A stretch of DNA of 40,277 bases from CBDATW01 sp965200605. GTDB taxonomy: Bacteria > Bacillota_I > Bacilli_A > CBDATW01. Both the position numbers and the translations under genes were made by a program. How positions within the stretch are numbered: position 1 is the first letter of the stretch; each line of letters begins with the position of its first letter. Of this stretch, positions 1 through 8,869 are shown one piece after another. The notes under the pieces were generated by a model. It saw nothing but the letters and a program-made list of their open reading frames with translations. It had not been told where the DNA came from and searched no databases. The stretch lies in NCBI GenBank assembly GCA_965200605.1, contig CBDATW010000001.1, positions 1 through 40,277 of the forward strand, in the 5' to 3' direction.

Positions 1-117
1 AGAAATTGCATTTTTTGATTTAAAGTTTTTTTTTTAAAAACCTATTAAATACTAGTGATTTAGAAGGGTCATTCATTAAATATTGTGTTTTTTTAATTTT
101 TGTTAGTTGTTTTTAAG

Positions 118-146
118 TGAAATGTAGTTTGTTTATATGTTATAAT
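118..146 (+). promoter_or_regulatory. Promoter of the 5' small RNA candidate
   Basis: A perfect TATAAT at 141-146 lies seven bases before the first G of a GGG run at 153. The -35 region is poor, with only TTTTAAG-like sequence near 111-118. It is positioned to start the RNA that folds back on itself at 153-220. Confidence 0.55.
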
Positions 147-152
147 AAATAT

Positions 153-331
153 GGGAAATTGATTTTATTAATAAAGGTTTTTCGGAATCCCCTTCATTAA
201 TGATGGCGGTTCAATTTCCCGAAGATTATTACTAGAGCATATACAATTATAAATCTTTTTATTTTTAAATCGAAATATTAATTTATAAAACATTAGACTA
301 GATTACTATTGGGTAATCTAGTCTTTTTTTT
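153..331 (+). ncRNA. Candidate small structured RNA
   Basis: A unit of about 180 nt with its own promoter upstream and an intrinsic terminator at its end. Its first ten bases (GGGAAATTGA, 153-162) pair perfectly with 211-220 (TCAATTTCCC), closing a domain of 68 nt. Inside are two short palindromes (TTATTAATAA and CATTAATG). The segment GGTTCAAT at 209-216 resembles a tRNA T-loop, but no cloverleaf can be drawn and the flanking stem does not pair, so I do not call a tRNA. There is no convincing reading frame. No RNA family is recognised. That the region is transcribed is inferred from promoter and terminator only. Confidence 0.5.
295..331 (+). terminator. Intrinsic terminator of the 5' small RNA
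   Basis: A 12-bp perfect stem (AGACTAGATTAC with GTAATCTAGTCT, 5-6-base loop) is followed directly by a run of eight T and more T-rich sequence. This is a textbook intrinsic terminator for + strand transcription. Confidence 0.85.
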
Positions 332-451
332 ATTTTTTTTTTTTTTTTTAGTGCTTATTTTTAATTTTTATGTTATATCAATAGTGAAACGGTTGATAAC
401 TATTTAACAATCGTAATTCACCAATTAACTATTTATAAATTATTTAGCTAT

Positions 452-494
452 GTGTTGTTAGGTTGTGTGTTCCACACACAACACTACAACCTAA
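452..494. repeat. Two mutually exclusive hairpins
   Basis: GTGTTGT (452-458) pairs with ACAACAC (478-484). Alternatively TTAGGTTGT (458-466) pairs with ACAACCTAA (486-494). The two stems share and interleave sequence, so only one can form at a time. Confidence 0.6.
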
Positions 495-532
495 CTCACT
501 ATAAGCAATAGCTTATATTAAGTTTATCACAC

Positions 533-564
533 GATAATTAAATCAATAAATCGATTTAATTATC
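533..564. repeat. 12-bp perfect inverted repeat
   Basis: GATAATTAAATC at 533-544 and its exact complement at 553-564, separated by eight bases. No T run follows on either side, so it is not an obvious terminator. Confidence 0.7.
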
Positions 565-642
565 TATTGATATAAAAATATCTATTATCAATTTACCCTA
601 CTTTCTATATTTTTTAAATAAATATATTTTACTAGTAAAAAT

Positions 643-661
643 TTATAACTTAAAGTTATAA
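643..661. promoter_or_regulatory. Dyad operator upstream of the late operon
   Basis: TTATAACTT-A-AAGTTATAA is a 9+9 perfect dyad around one central base, 36 bases before the HNH start codon. It is the best candidate for an operator controlling the late operon. No clear -35/-10 pair was found around it. Confidence 0.45.
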
Positions 662-696
662 GTATTTGTTTTGTTAATTGGTCTGGGAGGGCAGCA

Positions 697-1011
697 ATGC
701 AAAGTGCTGAGAAACTAAAATTTTATAATTCATGGAAATGAAAGAAAACTAGAAAAAGATATATAGCAACAACTAATGGTTTGTGCAATCGCTGTTATTA
801 TCAAGATGGTATTTATCAAGCAGGAACAACAGTTCATCATATTAAGTATTTAACTCAAAATGATTATGCTAATTTAACAAGTAATTGCTATGATTTTGCT
901 AATCTAGAGCTTTTATGTAGGCCTTGTCATGAAAAAGAGCATGGCAGGTTAGTTGAGCCTTTACCAAAGGGCTATAAGTTTAATTTTCGTGGAGATATAG
1001 TAAAAATTTAA
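697..1011 (+). CDS. HNH endonuclease
   Basis: A 104-residue HNH nuclease. The ATG at 697 follows GGGAGG at 685-690, and codon 15 is a TGA read as tryptophan, so a reading that stops at TGA loses the N-terminus. The protein shows the phage HNH pattern: a basic WKWKKTRKRY start, CNRC and CRPC cysteine pairs that would bind structural zinc, and the HH catalytic pair in TTVHHIKYL. HNH proteins of this size next to the terminase genes are common in HK97-like phages and assist terminase in genome cutting and packaging. It is the first gene of the late operon, 18 bases before the next gene. Confidence 0.9.
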
Positions 1012-1029
1012 TTTACTAAGGGAGTTGTT

Positions 1030-1491
1030 ATGAAAAAAAAACTAACAGAGACAACAATAAATAAATCTACTGATCCAGCAAAATACAGCACTATTTATAA
1101 AAGAATTGAAAAACAATTAAAAAAAGCTGGTTTTAGTTGAAAAGATGATGTTTTAGTAGAAGAGTTAGTGGCTAGTTATGCCAAATTTCATACAATTGCA
1201 AAAGAATGTTATCTTCACATTAAAGCTAAGGGAGCAATATTAAATAAAACATCAACAGTAGGAGTAAAGATTACTTATGCCAATCCTGCTATAGATAGAT
1301 TAAATATGGCTACATCCCAAATGACTAATTTAACTAAGGCTATTTATGATGCTAGTGGAGTAAAGATAGCAATTAATTTAGCACCAAAGGCACTTGCTAA
1401 AGCCAAAGACCAAGAAGCAAAAGAGAATTTATCTCCTGAGGATAAGTTTAGATCTAAGTTTTTAGATAATAGCAAAAATGAATTTAATTAA
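1030..1491 (+). CDS. terS: Terminase small subunit (P27-like)
   Basis: 153 residues, starting at an ATG after GGAG. It sits between the HNH gene and the large terminase, where the DNA-recognition subunit of the packaging motor is expected. The order of features fits the P27 family of small terminases: an N-terminal helical part, a YAKFHTIAKE segment, a GAILNK turn, then YANPAIDRL followed by a helical tail, matching the family's G...NPA arrangement. One TGA codon (tryptophan) near residue 37. The 3' end overlaps the large subunit gene by 14 bases, suggesting coupled translation. The family call rests on position and this pattern, not on a search. Confidence 0.75.
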
Positions 1492-3196
1492 TACAAGTAA
1501 TTCGTATTACGAATTATATAAATGAAAAATAGAAAAAGGGGACATATTAGTATCTAAAAAAATTAAATTAATGTTTAATTATGTAGATTCTATACTTGAC
1601 CTTCCTAATATTGAGCTAAATTTAACAAAAGGTCATTTACCAATAGAGTTTATTGAGCAGCATTGTCGCCATTCAGAGGCAGAATGATCTGGAAAACTAT
1701 TTACATTGTCTTTATGACAAAAAGTGATTTGTGAATTGTTGTTTGGAATAGTAAATACTAAAACTAACCAAAGACACTTTACAAAAATGCTAGTAATAGT
1801 TGCTCGTAAAAATGGCAAATCTATGTTTATTGCTGCTCTATGTTTATATGCCCTTGTAGCTGATGGTGAAAATGGAGCAAAAATATATTGTGCTGCTACC
1901 AACAAGGAGCAGGCAAAAATAGTATTTAAATATGCTCGCAATTCTATTTATCAAGACCCTATATTAAAAAAACTACTTAAAGTAAGACAAACTGATATTG
2001 AATTTCCAGAATCATTTTCTGAATTTAGGCCTTTGGCTGCAGATTCAGATAATTTAGATGGTTATTCTCCATCAATGGCAATTGTTGATGAACTACATGC
2101 TCATAAGACATCTGGTGTTTATGAAAAACTAAACACTGGTATTGGAGCTAGAAGGCAACCATTGCTAATTATAATTACTACTGCAGGGACAATTAGGGGT
2201 TCAATTTATGATGATATTTATACTCTAGCTCAACAAGTATTAATTGAAAAATTTAATCCAAAGGACCCTGCTAAATTCCTACCTTTTATTTATGAATTAG
2301 ATCAAGATGGAGATTGAAATAAAGAGGTAGAGTGAATTAAAGCAAATCCTAATTTGGGAATATCTAAAAAATGAAGTTCTATGAGAGAAGAACTTAAAGA
2401 GGCAAAAATAAATGATAGTGCCAAAACAGCTTTTTTGACACTACATTGCAACAGACCCCAAACAGGTTCAGAATCATTTATTGATTTAGAAACTATACTA
2501 CAAAATAAAAAAAGATTTGATTTAAAGAAATTAAAAGGGGCATTTGCTTGAGGGGGAATTGATCTTTCTCATACTACTGATTTAACAGCAGGAGTAATTA
2601 TTGCAACTTTGCCTGAAGATAAGACTTTATATGTTATTCCACAAGGCTTTATGTGCGCCCAACAATTAAAAAAACTAATTAAAAGTGACAAGGTCTCTTA
2701 TGGGGCATGAGAAAAAAGGGGTTTGGTTAAAGTTGTTGGTGATGGATATATTGATGATCGGGCTGTAGTTGATTGATTTAAAGAAATGAGAGATAAATAT
2801 AAACTTAATATTCAAAAAATTGGGATTGATCGCTATTCTGCTACATCAGTAATGACTAACTTAAGAGAAAATAAATTTATTGTAGATAAAGTGGCGCAAG
2901 GATTTGTTACATTTTCAAAACCTATGGATGAATTTAAGGGGATGCTTAGAGAAGGCAAAATAGCCCATAATGCCAACCCTTTATATGAATGAAATATTCA
3001 AAATGTTGTATTGGTTATGGATAGCAATGGCAATAAAAGACCAGATAAAAAATCTGCTGGAACTAGCAGAATAGACTTATTTGTAGCAACCCTTAATGCC
3101 CTTGTTGTGATGGAAGAATCTCAACAAAAAGTTAAATGAATATATAAATTAAGAAAGCAAGCAAAAGATGAAAAATTGAATACAAAAAAAATTTAA
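1478..3196 (+). CDS. terL: Terminase large subunit
   Basis: 572 residues; ATPase-nuclease motor that packages DNA into the prohead. Walker A-like RKNGKS is at residues 110-115, Walker B AIVDEL around 201-206, and the coupling motif ITTAG around 233-237. The C-terminal RNase H-like nuclease part begins near GGIDLSHTTD, whose Asp is a likely metal ligand. This is the HK97-type (Terminase_1/YmfN-like) form. About ten TGA codons are read as tryptophan. The start at 1478 overlaps the end of terS by 14 bases. The C-terminus overlaps the portal gene by 29 bases. Confidence 0.97.
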
Positions 3197-4409
3197 TACA
3201 ATTTTTAAAACGCCACCAAAATCTGTATATAGCAGCATTGGGTTAAATAATATAACCTTTGGCTCAAATCAAAATATTTATTCATATGGTGATGTTGATG
3301 TTTCAAATTATCCAGAGGTTACAGCAATTTTAAATAAAGTTTCTGCTGATTTGGGAAGGGTAGTAGTTTATCAAGTTAACAATAAATCTAAAGATGCAAA
3401 CGGGGAAATATCTAAAATACTTAACCTTAGACCTAACCCAATTGAATCATCTTCAACTTTCTTTTCTAAAATTGTATATAAATATTTAGTTTCAGGTAAT
3501 GTTTATATCAATGTTGAAAGAGATCCAGTTGATGCTAAAATTAAAGCATTTTATGTATTAGATGAATCATGAGCTGCTATTGAAGCACTAAAAAAGCGCA
3601 AAAATAAATTGTTTTTAATTGCAAGATTAAAAAACGGTGAGGCATTTGTTAAACCATATAACGAAGTTATTCATTTAAAGAAAAACTGTTATGCAGGAAC
3701 AATGGGAACATCGCTTTTAGATACTATAAAACCAACATTGGAATTACTACAAGCAAATGACAATGTTATTAAACAACAATTAAAAGAATTTAACAATTTA
3801 ACTGGTTTTTTTCAAGCAGAAATAGCATCTGGAGTGGCAGCAGAGGATCTTAAATTAATTAGAGACCAATTTATAAAAGCAATTAAAGACACAGGTAGCC
3901 AAGGGATTGCAGTATTACCAGTTGGTGCAACATTTCAAGTTGTAAAACAAGAAGCATTAAATCTTAATGTTGAACAAGCCAAATTTATTACTGAAAAACT
4001 TCATAAGTTCTTTGGTGTTAGTGAAAAAATCATAAATGGAACTGCCAATAAAGATGAAATAAATGTTTATATTAACTCAGTATTAGAGCCTATTGCAAAT
4101 TCATTAAGTCAGGAATTAACAACAAAAGTATTGCTAGATTCACAACTTGCTAAAAATGAATATATTTATGTATCAACACTAAGAATAGGTTTAAATAACC
4201 TAGAGGCAATGGCTAAGTATGCAAAAGATATGGCTATTGCAGGACAAGCAACTGTAAATGAAATTAGGGAAGACTTTGGATTACCTGCCTATGATCATGA
4301 CATGGCTAATATCCCTAGGGCAAACCTTAATACAGTAGCTATTACTGAAGTAAGTAAATATCAAACATTAAAAGCAGCTAAAGGAGAGAGCTTAGATGAA
4401 AAAAAATAA
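3168..4409 (+). CDS. Portal protein (HK97 family)
   Basis: 413 residues, matching the usual size of HK97-type portals (phage_portal family). It would form the twelve-fold ring at the capsid vertex through which DNA enters and to which the neck attaches. Recognisable parts are the N-terminal YPEVTAILNKVSADLGRV segment, the LNLRPNP motif, the GNVYI strand and the FFGVSEKIING segment typical of this family. The start overlaps terL by 29 bases. The 3' end overlaps the protease gene by 14 bases. Confidence 0.93.
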
Positions 4410-5004
4410 ATTTAACACAAATAATTTTATATCTATTATAAAGTCTTTTGAAACATCAGAAACAGATGAATATGGTTTTATTTCTGGTGTTGCTAACAAA
4501 GTTGATATTGTAGATAACAGCAAGCAAATGACTACAAAAAACACTTTTAAAAACACTGTTAAAAGCAAACCAAAAGTTAAAGTATTATGAAACCATGATA
4601 CTAGTAATCCCATTGGTGTTGCTAATTTATCAATTAATAAAAGTGGTGATTTGTTAGCTGATATGAAAATTTATAAAAATATTAATGCTGGGCTAAAGGC
4701 ATATAAAATAGCCAAACATTTTCAAAATGATAAAGTACCACTAGAAATCTCTATTGGAGGCTATGTAGTGGAATATAGAATCAATGAAGAAAAAGATATT
4801 TTAATACTAGATGAGCTAGATGTCAGGGAGATATCACTTGTAGCTCATGCCGCTAACCAAGGTTCATTAGTTGAAGTGGTCAAAGGCAAAGATTTTAAAA
4901 AAGAAGACAAAAAATCAAAAATTCAAAAAAAAGACAAGACAGTCATAAAACAAAAAAAACTAAATGAAATTAAATTAAAAAATATTAAAAAAGGAAGAAA
5001 ATAA
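4396..5004 (+). CDS. Prohead maturation protease (HK97/U35 family)
   Basis: 202 residues. Candidate catalytic His67 lies in LWNHDT and candidate Ser119 in LEISIGGYV. The following DVREISLVAHAAN segment is the family's third conserved stretch, with Glu145. The enzyme would cleave the scaffold region of the capsid protein during prohead maturation. The last roughly 45 residues are lysine-rich. It overlaps the portal gene by 14 bases and ends two bases before the capsid gene. One TGA codon gives the tryptophan in the LWNHD motif. Confidence 0.93.
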
Positions 5005-5006
5005 TT

Positions 5007-6239
5007 ATGAATAAAAATCAAAGAGAAATTATTATTTTAGAAGATAAAATTAATTCAATTGATGCGTTTATTAAAAGTGCAACAGTAGATCAACTAGAAG
5101 AGGTAGAAGCTAAAGAAAAAGAATTAACTTTAGCTGAAAAAAAATTATCTATTTTAAAAAAAGAAGCTAGTGAAGAAGAGCCTAGTCCAAAAGTTTCAGA
5201 TGAAGCTGCAAAAACAGAAGAAATTGTTAAAGATGCAGAGCAAAAAGAAGAAGAAAAAAAATCTAAAGTTGTAGAAAAATCTATAAAATTTGATTTAGAA
5301 ATTACTGATGAAATAGAAACTTTTGTAAAATCTGCTAAAGGTATGATTACCAAATCAGTACAAGGAACAACAACTGGGGGAAATAATCAAAAAGAAACAA
5401 TTATGCCTTCGGTAATTTCAAAAACTATTGTTGAACAAGCAACATCAGGCTCATCAATTCTATCATTAATTTCAACTATTTCAGTTGCTAAATGAATAGA
5501 AGAAATTGGGGGAGATCCATTTGTGTATAAAAAAGTAGCAGAAGGGACAAATACTAATAATGAAAACACTGCTACAACAACAACATTTAAACTAGAAAAC
5601 TTTAAATATGCAGCAGGGGCAACTCTTAACAATGAAGTTATAAAATACTCAACAAGTCAATTTATTGATTACTTTATTGCAAGATTTGCTTTAGGCTTTG
5701 AAAAAATGCTTAGAAAAGAAATAATTCATGGAGATGGAAATGAAGGTATTACAGGTCTTGGAAAAGCAGTTACAGACAATGTTATTAAAAAAACAACATC
5801 AGCTAAAAAAGGTGAAGTTACTTTTAATGAAATGAAAGACATAATTTTAACATTAGAAGACTCAGATGATGAAGATGCAGTATTTTTAATGCACAAAGCA
5901 ACATGATCTGAAATTACAAACCAAGTAAATAAAGATGGGACACTTATTTGAAGTGATAGAGATATTTTATCAACAAAAGGCTCAAGAATGTTTAAAGGTT
6001 ATCAAGTGTATCTATCGTCAGATATGCCTAAATTAACTGAAGGTGGTAAAGCATCTATTTACTTTGGAAACTTTTCAGAATTTATACTAAATGCACCTGA
6101 AGGGTTTTCATTAGAATACTCTGATGATGAACAATTCTCAAAAGATAGAAGAGTATATAGATCAATTGCCCACTTAGATGGAAAAGTAAGAAGAGGAGAA
6201 GCTTTCCACGCCTTTGTTAATAACAACGCCAACAAATAA
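5007..6239 (+). CDS. Major capsid protein (HK97 fold)
   Basis: 410 residues. The first 110 or so are a highly charged coiled-coil (Glu/Lys-rich), as expected for the delta/scaffold domain that the protease just upstream removes. The mature domain begins near residue 115, with VISKTIVEQATSGSSI leading into the N-arm region. WIEEIGGDP, a GITGLGKAV loop, the EMKDIILTL helix and the GYQVYLSSDMP segment fit HK97-like capsids. TGA is used for tryptophan. A long hairpin follows before the next gene. Confidence 0.93.
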
Positions 6240-6259
6240 ATCACTATTATAAAACAATT

Positions 6260-6324
6260 CCTTTGGGGGTTGTATTATCTAGAGCAATGACCCCTATTGG
6301 TCTAGATAATACAACCTTTAAAGG
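6260..6324 (+). promoter_or_regulatory. Long hairpin between capsid and connector genes
   Basis: A 24-base left arm (6260-6283) pairs with 6301-6324. Sixteen pairs (GGTTGTATTATCTAGA arm) are perfect Watson-Crick, followed by three G-U and five more pairs. Inside the 17-base loop, CAAT/ATTG can extend the stem. No T run follows, so it does not look like a plain terminator. Lying between the most highly expressed gene and the connector gene, it may stabilise capsid mRNA, serve as an RNase III site or attenuate downstream genes. Confidence 0.7.
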
Positions 6325-6340
6325 CAGAAAGGATAATACA

Positions 6341-6649
6341 ATGGCTAATCACAGCTTACTATCAACTTTAAAAAAAGATTTGGCATTATCTGCAAATAAT
6401 CAAGATGAAATATTAAATCAATATTTATTATCAGCAGAGGCAAAAGCAAAAATTGATTTAGGTATAGAAATTGTTGATGAAAATAACGAAATTGTTAAAA
6501 TTTGCTTAATTACATATGCAAAAAGTTTATATTTTGCTGGGAGTGATGAATCTTGAAGGTATGAAGATATTTATAATAAAAATATTAAAACTTTAATTTT
6601 TAATTTAGATAGAGCCAAATTTAAAAAAGAAGCAAAAAATAATGCTTAA
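6341..6649 (+). CDS. Head-tail connector (gp6-like)
   Basis: 102 residues; start chosen at 6341 behind AGAAAGG, which excludes a longer reading through the upstream hairpin. All-helical protein with an acidic middle (LGIEIVDENNEIV) and a SWRYEDIYN segment, similar in length and layout to gp6-like connector proteins that form the adaptor ring beneath the portal. Position directly after the capsid gene supports this. The gene overlaps the next by eight bases. Identification is mainly by context. Confidence 0.65.
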
Positions 6650-6953
6650 AGATAAAGTAGAATTACAACTTATTTTAGATAAAGATAAAAAAATAAATAC
6701 ATTTGGCCTACCAGAAGGCAATGAGGTTACATCAACTATTTTTGGCGATATATTAGACTTGCTAGATAACGAATATGATTCACTTGTAAAAAACGGTGAA
6801 TTTGAAAAAATAATTAAATTTAAAATTTGAAAATTTGATTGATTAGATAAAGCAACTAAACTTAAATATAATAATTTAGAATACAAAATAATCAAAATTA
6901 AAAGACCTAAATCAATGCCTAAATTTATGTTAATTACAGGAGAAGAAATTTAA
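6642..6953 (+). CDS. Head closure / head-tail joining protein
   Basis: 103 residues, mostly beta in character, with the GLPEGNEVT stretch and a C-terminal strand ending in KPKFMLITGEEI-like sequence. In HK97-like gene order the second small gene after the capsid encodes the stopper that closes the neck. It overlaps the preceding gene by eight bases and shares one base with the next in a TAATG junction, so the three are translationally coupled. Function is inferred from position. Confidence 0.6.
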
Positions 6954-7387
6954 TGGCTAAATTAATTAATCTAGGGACTATAGTAGGACAAAGACAAATT
7001 AAAGAAGAGTTATTAAAACTAGATTCAAATTTAAATTATGAGATTACTGCTGCTATGTTAAATAGAGGTAAAGTTATTAAAGAGAAACTAACAGCTACTT
7101 CTCCCTATAACGCTAAAAACACTCTAGGTAATCACCTAAAAGATTCATGAGCTATTAGATCAGGTCATGACAAAAGAGGTTATGGTGTTAAAATTTATTC
7201 AAGACCATCTTTTGGTAGATTTAGCCTAACACACCTTTTAGATCAAGGACATCAATCATATAACCAATGGGGAGGACCTTATAAGTTTGTAAAAGGAACT
7301 AATTTCTTTTCTAAAGTCCTGGAATCAGAATCTAAGGCATTATTTAAAGAAGTAGAAGCAATTATAGATAGAAATATAAACAAATAG
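6953..7387 (+). CDS. HK97 gp10-like neck/tail protein
   Basis: 144 residues. An N-terminal helix with NRGKVIKEKLTATSPYNAK is followed by GNHLKDSWAIRSG and LTHLLDQGHQ, the pattern of the HK97-gp10-like family (helix, SPYN, H-KDSW, LLEyGH). These proteins belong to the neck or tail-completion complex. Starts in a TAATG overlap and ends eight bases before the next gene, which has its own AGGAGG site. One TGA codon provides the tryptophan of KDSW. Confidence 0.85.
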
Positions 7388-7395
7388 GAGGATTT

Positions 7396-7749
7396 ATGTT
7401 TTTAATAAACGAATTAATTGTTGAATTGCAAAAACATTTAAAAAACTCTACTATTGTTACAGGTTTTCCGCAAAATTACAAAAGTTTTTCTAATCCATGA
7501 TATCACATAGATTTAGGAGAAGATAACCCAACAATAACAGGCGATAATAAGACAATACAAAGAACTCGTATATATTATATAAAACAAATATTTTCAAAAA
7601 ACCAACTAACAAAAATTGAAGCAAACAATGTGTTAGAAAAAGCGTTTAGAGAATTAAAAATTACTTACAACCTTGATTCAGATATTTATAATAACAAACC
7701 AGAGTTGTGAGAAAGAACATATAGAATAGAATTAAAAAAAATTAGTTAG
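7396..7749 (+). CDS. Tail terminator / tail completion protein
   Basis: 117 residues with a strong AGGAGG site. The start is helical (ELIVELQKHLKNS), then alternating strands; NPWYHIDLGED and RTRIYYIKQIF are the clearest segments. Located between the gp10-like gene and the major tail protein, the slot of the tail terminator that caps the tail tube in siphophages. Sequence alone does not identify it. Confidence 0.6.
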
Positions 7750-7758
7750 GAGATAATT

Positions 7759-8346
7759 ATGCTAAAAATTAGACTTGGAGTTTCACAAACTACAGCGTTT
7801 CCAATTACAACACCAGGTGATTCAACTAAAGTACCTGTTTATGGTGCAGGAATTAAACTCTCAGGAGTACAAACTATTGAATTAACAAGAGATAGTGAAG
7901 AATTTGATGTTAAAGGTGATAATAAAGTTCTTTTAAACCCAAAAACACCAACAAAATATTCAGGAACAATTACATTTGCTCAAAAACCACCAACAGACTT
8001 TTTTGTTAAAGTGCTAGGCTTTAAAACAGATAGCTCAGGGGCACTTATAGAAGACTTTAATGCTGCTCCAACATCAGTTGGATTAGCAATAGAAGTTAAA
8101 TATGCAGAAGGATTAACTGGAAGGCTTCAATATTACAAAGTTGATTTTGCAAGAACATCAGAATCGTTTGATGGAACAGGTGAAGGAGCAACCTCATATA
8201 CATTTGATGTAGCAATTCTTCCAAGATTAAAAGATGGCTTAACGTATTATGAACTAGATAATCCAGGGGCATCAGGACAAGCTGCAGCAAAAACTCAATA
8301 TGGTAAAATGCTAACAGAAATTGTTGAACAAACATCTACAAAATAA
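7759..8346 (+). CDS. Major tail protein
   Basis: 195 residues, no tryptophan codons, behind AGGAGA. It is glycine/threonine-rich and beta-type (KYSGTITFAQKPP, GLTGRLQYYKVDF, GEGATSYTFDVAILPR), similar in size and layout to phi13-type major tail proteins. It would polymerise into the tail tube around the tape measure. Placement directly before the chaperone pair and tape measure is diagnostic of siphovirus order. Confidence 0.88.
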   Translation: MLKIRLGVSQTTAFPITTPGDSTKVPVYGAGIKLSGVQTIELTRDSEEFDVKGDNKVLLNPKTPTKYSGTITFAQKPPTDFFVKVLGFKTDSSGALIEDFNAAPTSVGLAIEVKYAEGLTGRLQYYKVDFARTSESFDGTGEGATSYTFDVAILPRLKDGLTYYELDNPGASGQAAAKTQYGKMLTEIVEQTSTK

Positions 8347-8364
8347 TAAAAAACAGGGGAAAAT

Positions 8365-8703
8365 ATGATTAAAAAAATTACAATTAATAACAAAACATAT
8401 ACACTTAGATATACACTAAACTTCTTTGAGGCATACAATGCTATTGCCGGAGAAGATATTTCTGCTATACAAAACTCAACAAAAGTAGAAAATATTGGCA
8501 TACATAAATTAGTTAATGTCTTTAAGGCAGGACTATGATGCAATAATATTGAAAAATCTTTTAGTGAGTTAGAAGAAGAAGTTGCCAAAATTAGTTCTGC
8601 TGATTTTCTAAAAGCCATTGAAGAAATAGCAGATTTTTTCATGGATGCTATGGGCGTAGATAAAGAAGATAGAAAAAAAGCAGTAGAATCAACAAAAAAG
8701 TAG
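8365..8703 (+). CDS. Tail assembly chaperone, short form (gpG-like)
   Basis: 112 residues, upstream member of the tail chaperone pair. It starts with a small beta segment (MIKKITINNKTYTLRYTL) followed by helices, typical of this protein class. It stops at TAG 8701 directly after a slippery heptamer, and the -1 frame stays open for 51 more codons. Chaperones of this kind bind the tape measure protein while the tail tube assembles around it and are absent from the finished particle. Confidence 0.85.
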
Positions 8704-8855
8704 ATATTCCCAATATGATATTGGCTATTTATAGTGCTATGGGCTATTTAAAAATAGACCATAATGCTATGAAGTTTATTACGCTAAAAGACCTATTGGA
8801 GTTTTCTAAAAAAACAACTGCTTCAAGAGAAAAAATATCTAATAGAATGATATAA
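8365..8855 (+). CDS. Tail assembly chaperone, frameshifted long form (gpGT-like)
   Basis: Slippage by -1 at 8694-8700 fuses the 112-residue short form to 51 more residues (beginning VDIPNMILAIYSAMGYLK), a product of about 163 residues that stops at 8853-8855. The extension has no ribosome binding site of its own, although an ATG lies a few codons in, so fusion is the natural way to make it. In lambda-like phages the long form recruits major tail protein to the tape measure. It ends 14 bases before the tape measure gene. Confidence 0.85.
8694..8700 (+). promoter_or_regulatory. -1 ribosomal frameshift site (A AAA AAG)
   Basis: The heptamer reads A AAA AAG in the codon frame of the upstream gene (ACA AAA AAG TAG), the most efficient class of bacterial -1 slippery sequence. 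The zero-frame stop follows immediately. The position, at the end of the gpG-like gene just before the tape measure gene, is the one conserved in long-tailed phages. Confidence 0.88.
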
Positions 8856-8869
8856 AACAGGAGATATTT

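Larger units (their letters stand above)
336..696. other. Gene-free control region packed with inverted repeats
   Basis: No supportable gene. The stretch holds several hairpins: two that exclude each other at 452-494, a 7-bp stem with 4-base loop at 500-517 (TATAAGC/GCTTATA), a perfect 12-bp stem at 533-544 with 553-564, a GATAT-AAAA-ATATC stem at 569-582, and a 19-bp dyad at 643-661. It lies just upstream of the terminase genes, where packaging (cos/pac) sites often sit, so packaging site, replication origin or regulatory leader are all possible. Confidence 0.6.

Noticed and set aside
153..220. tRNA gene suggested by the end-pairing and GGTTCAAT
   Set aside because: No T stem, D arm or anticodon arm can be drawn, so it is listed only as a structured RNA.
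1633..1941. Minus-strand frame overlapping the large terminase
   Set aside because: Lies opposite the conserved ATPase motifs and has no start signal.
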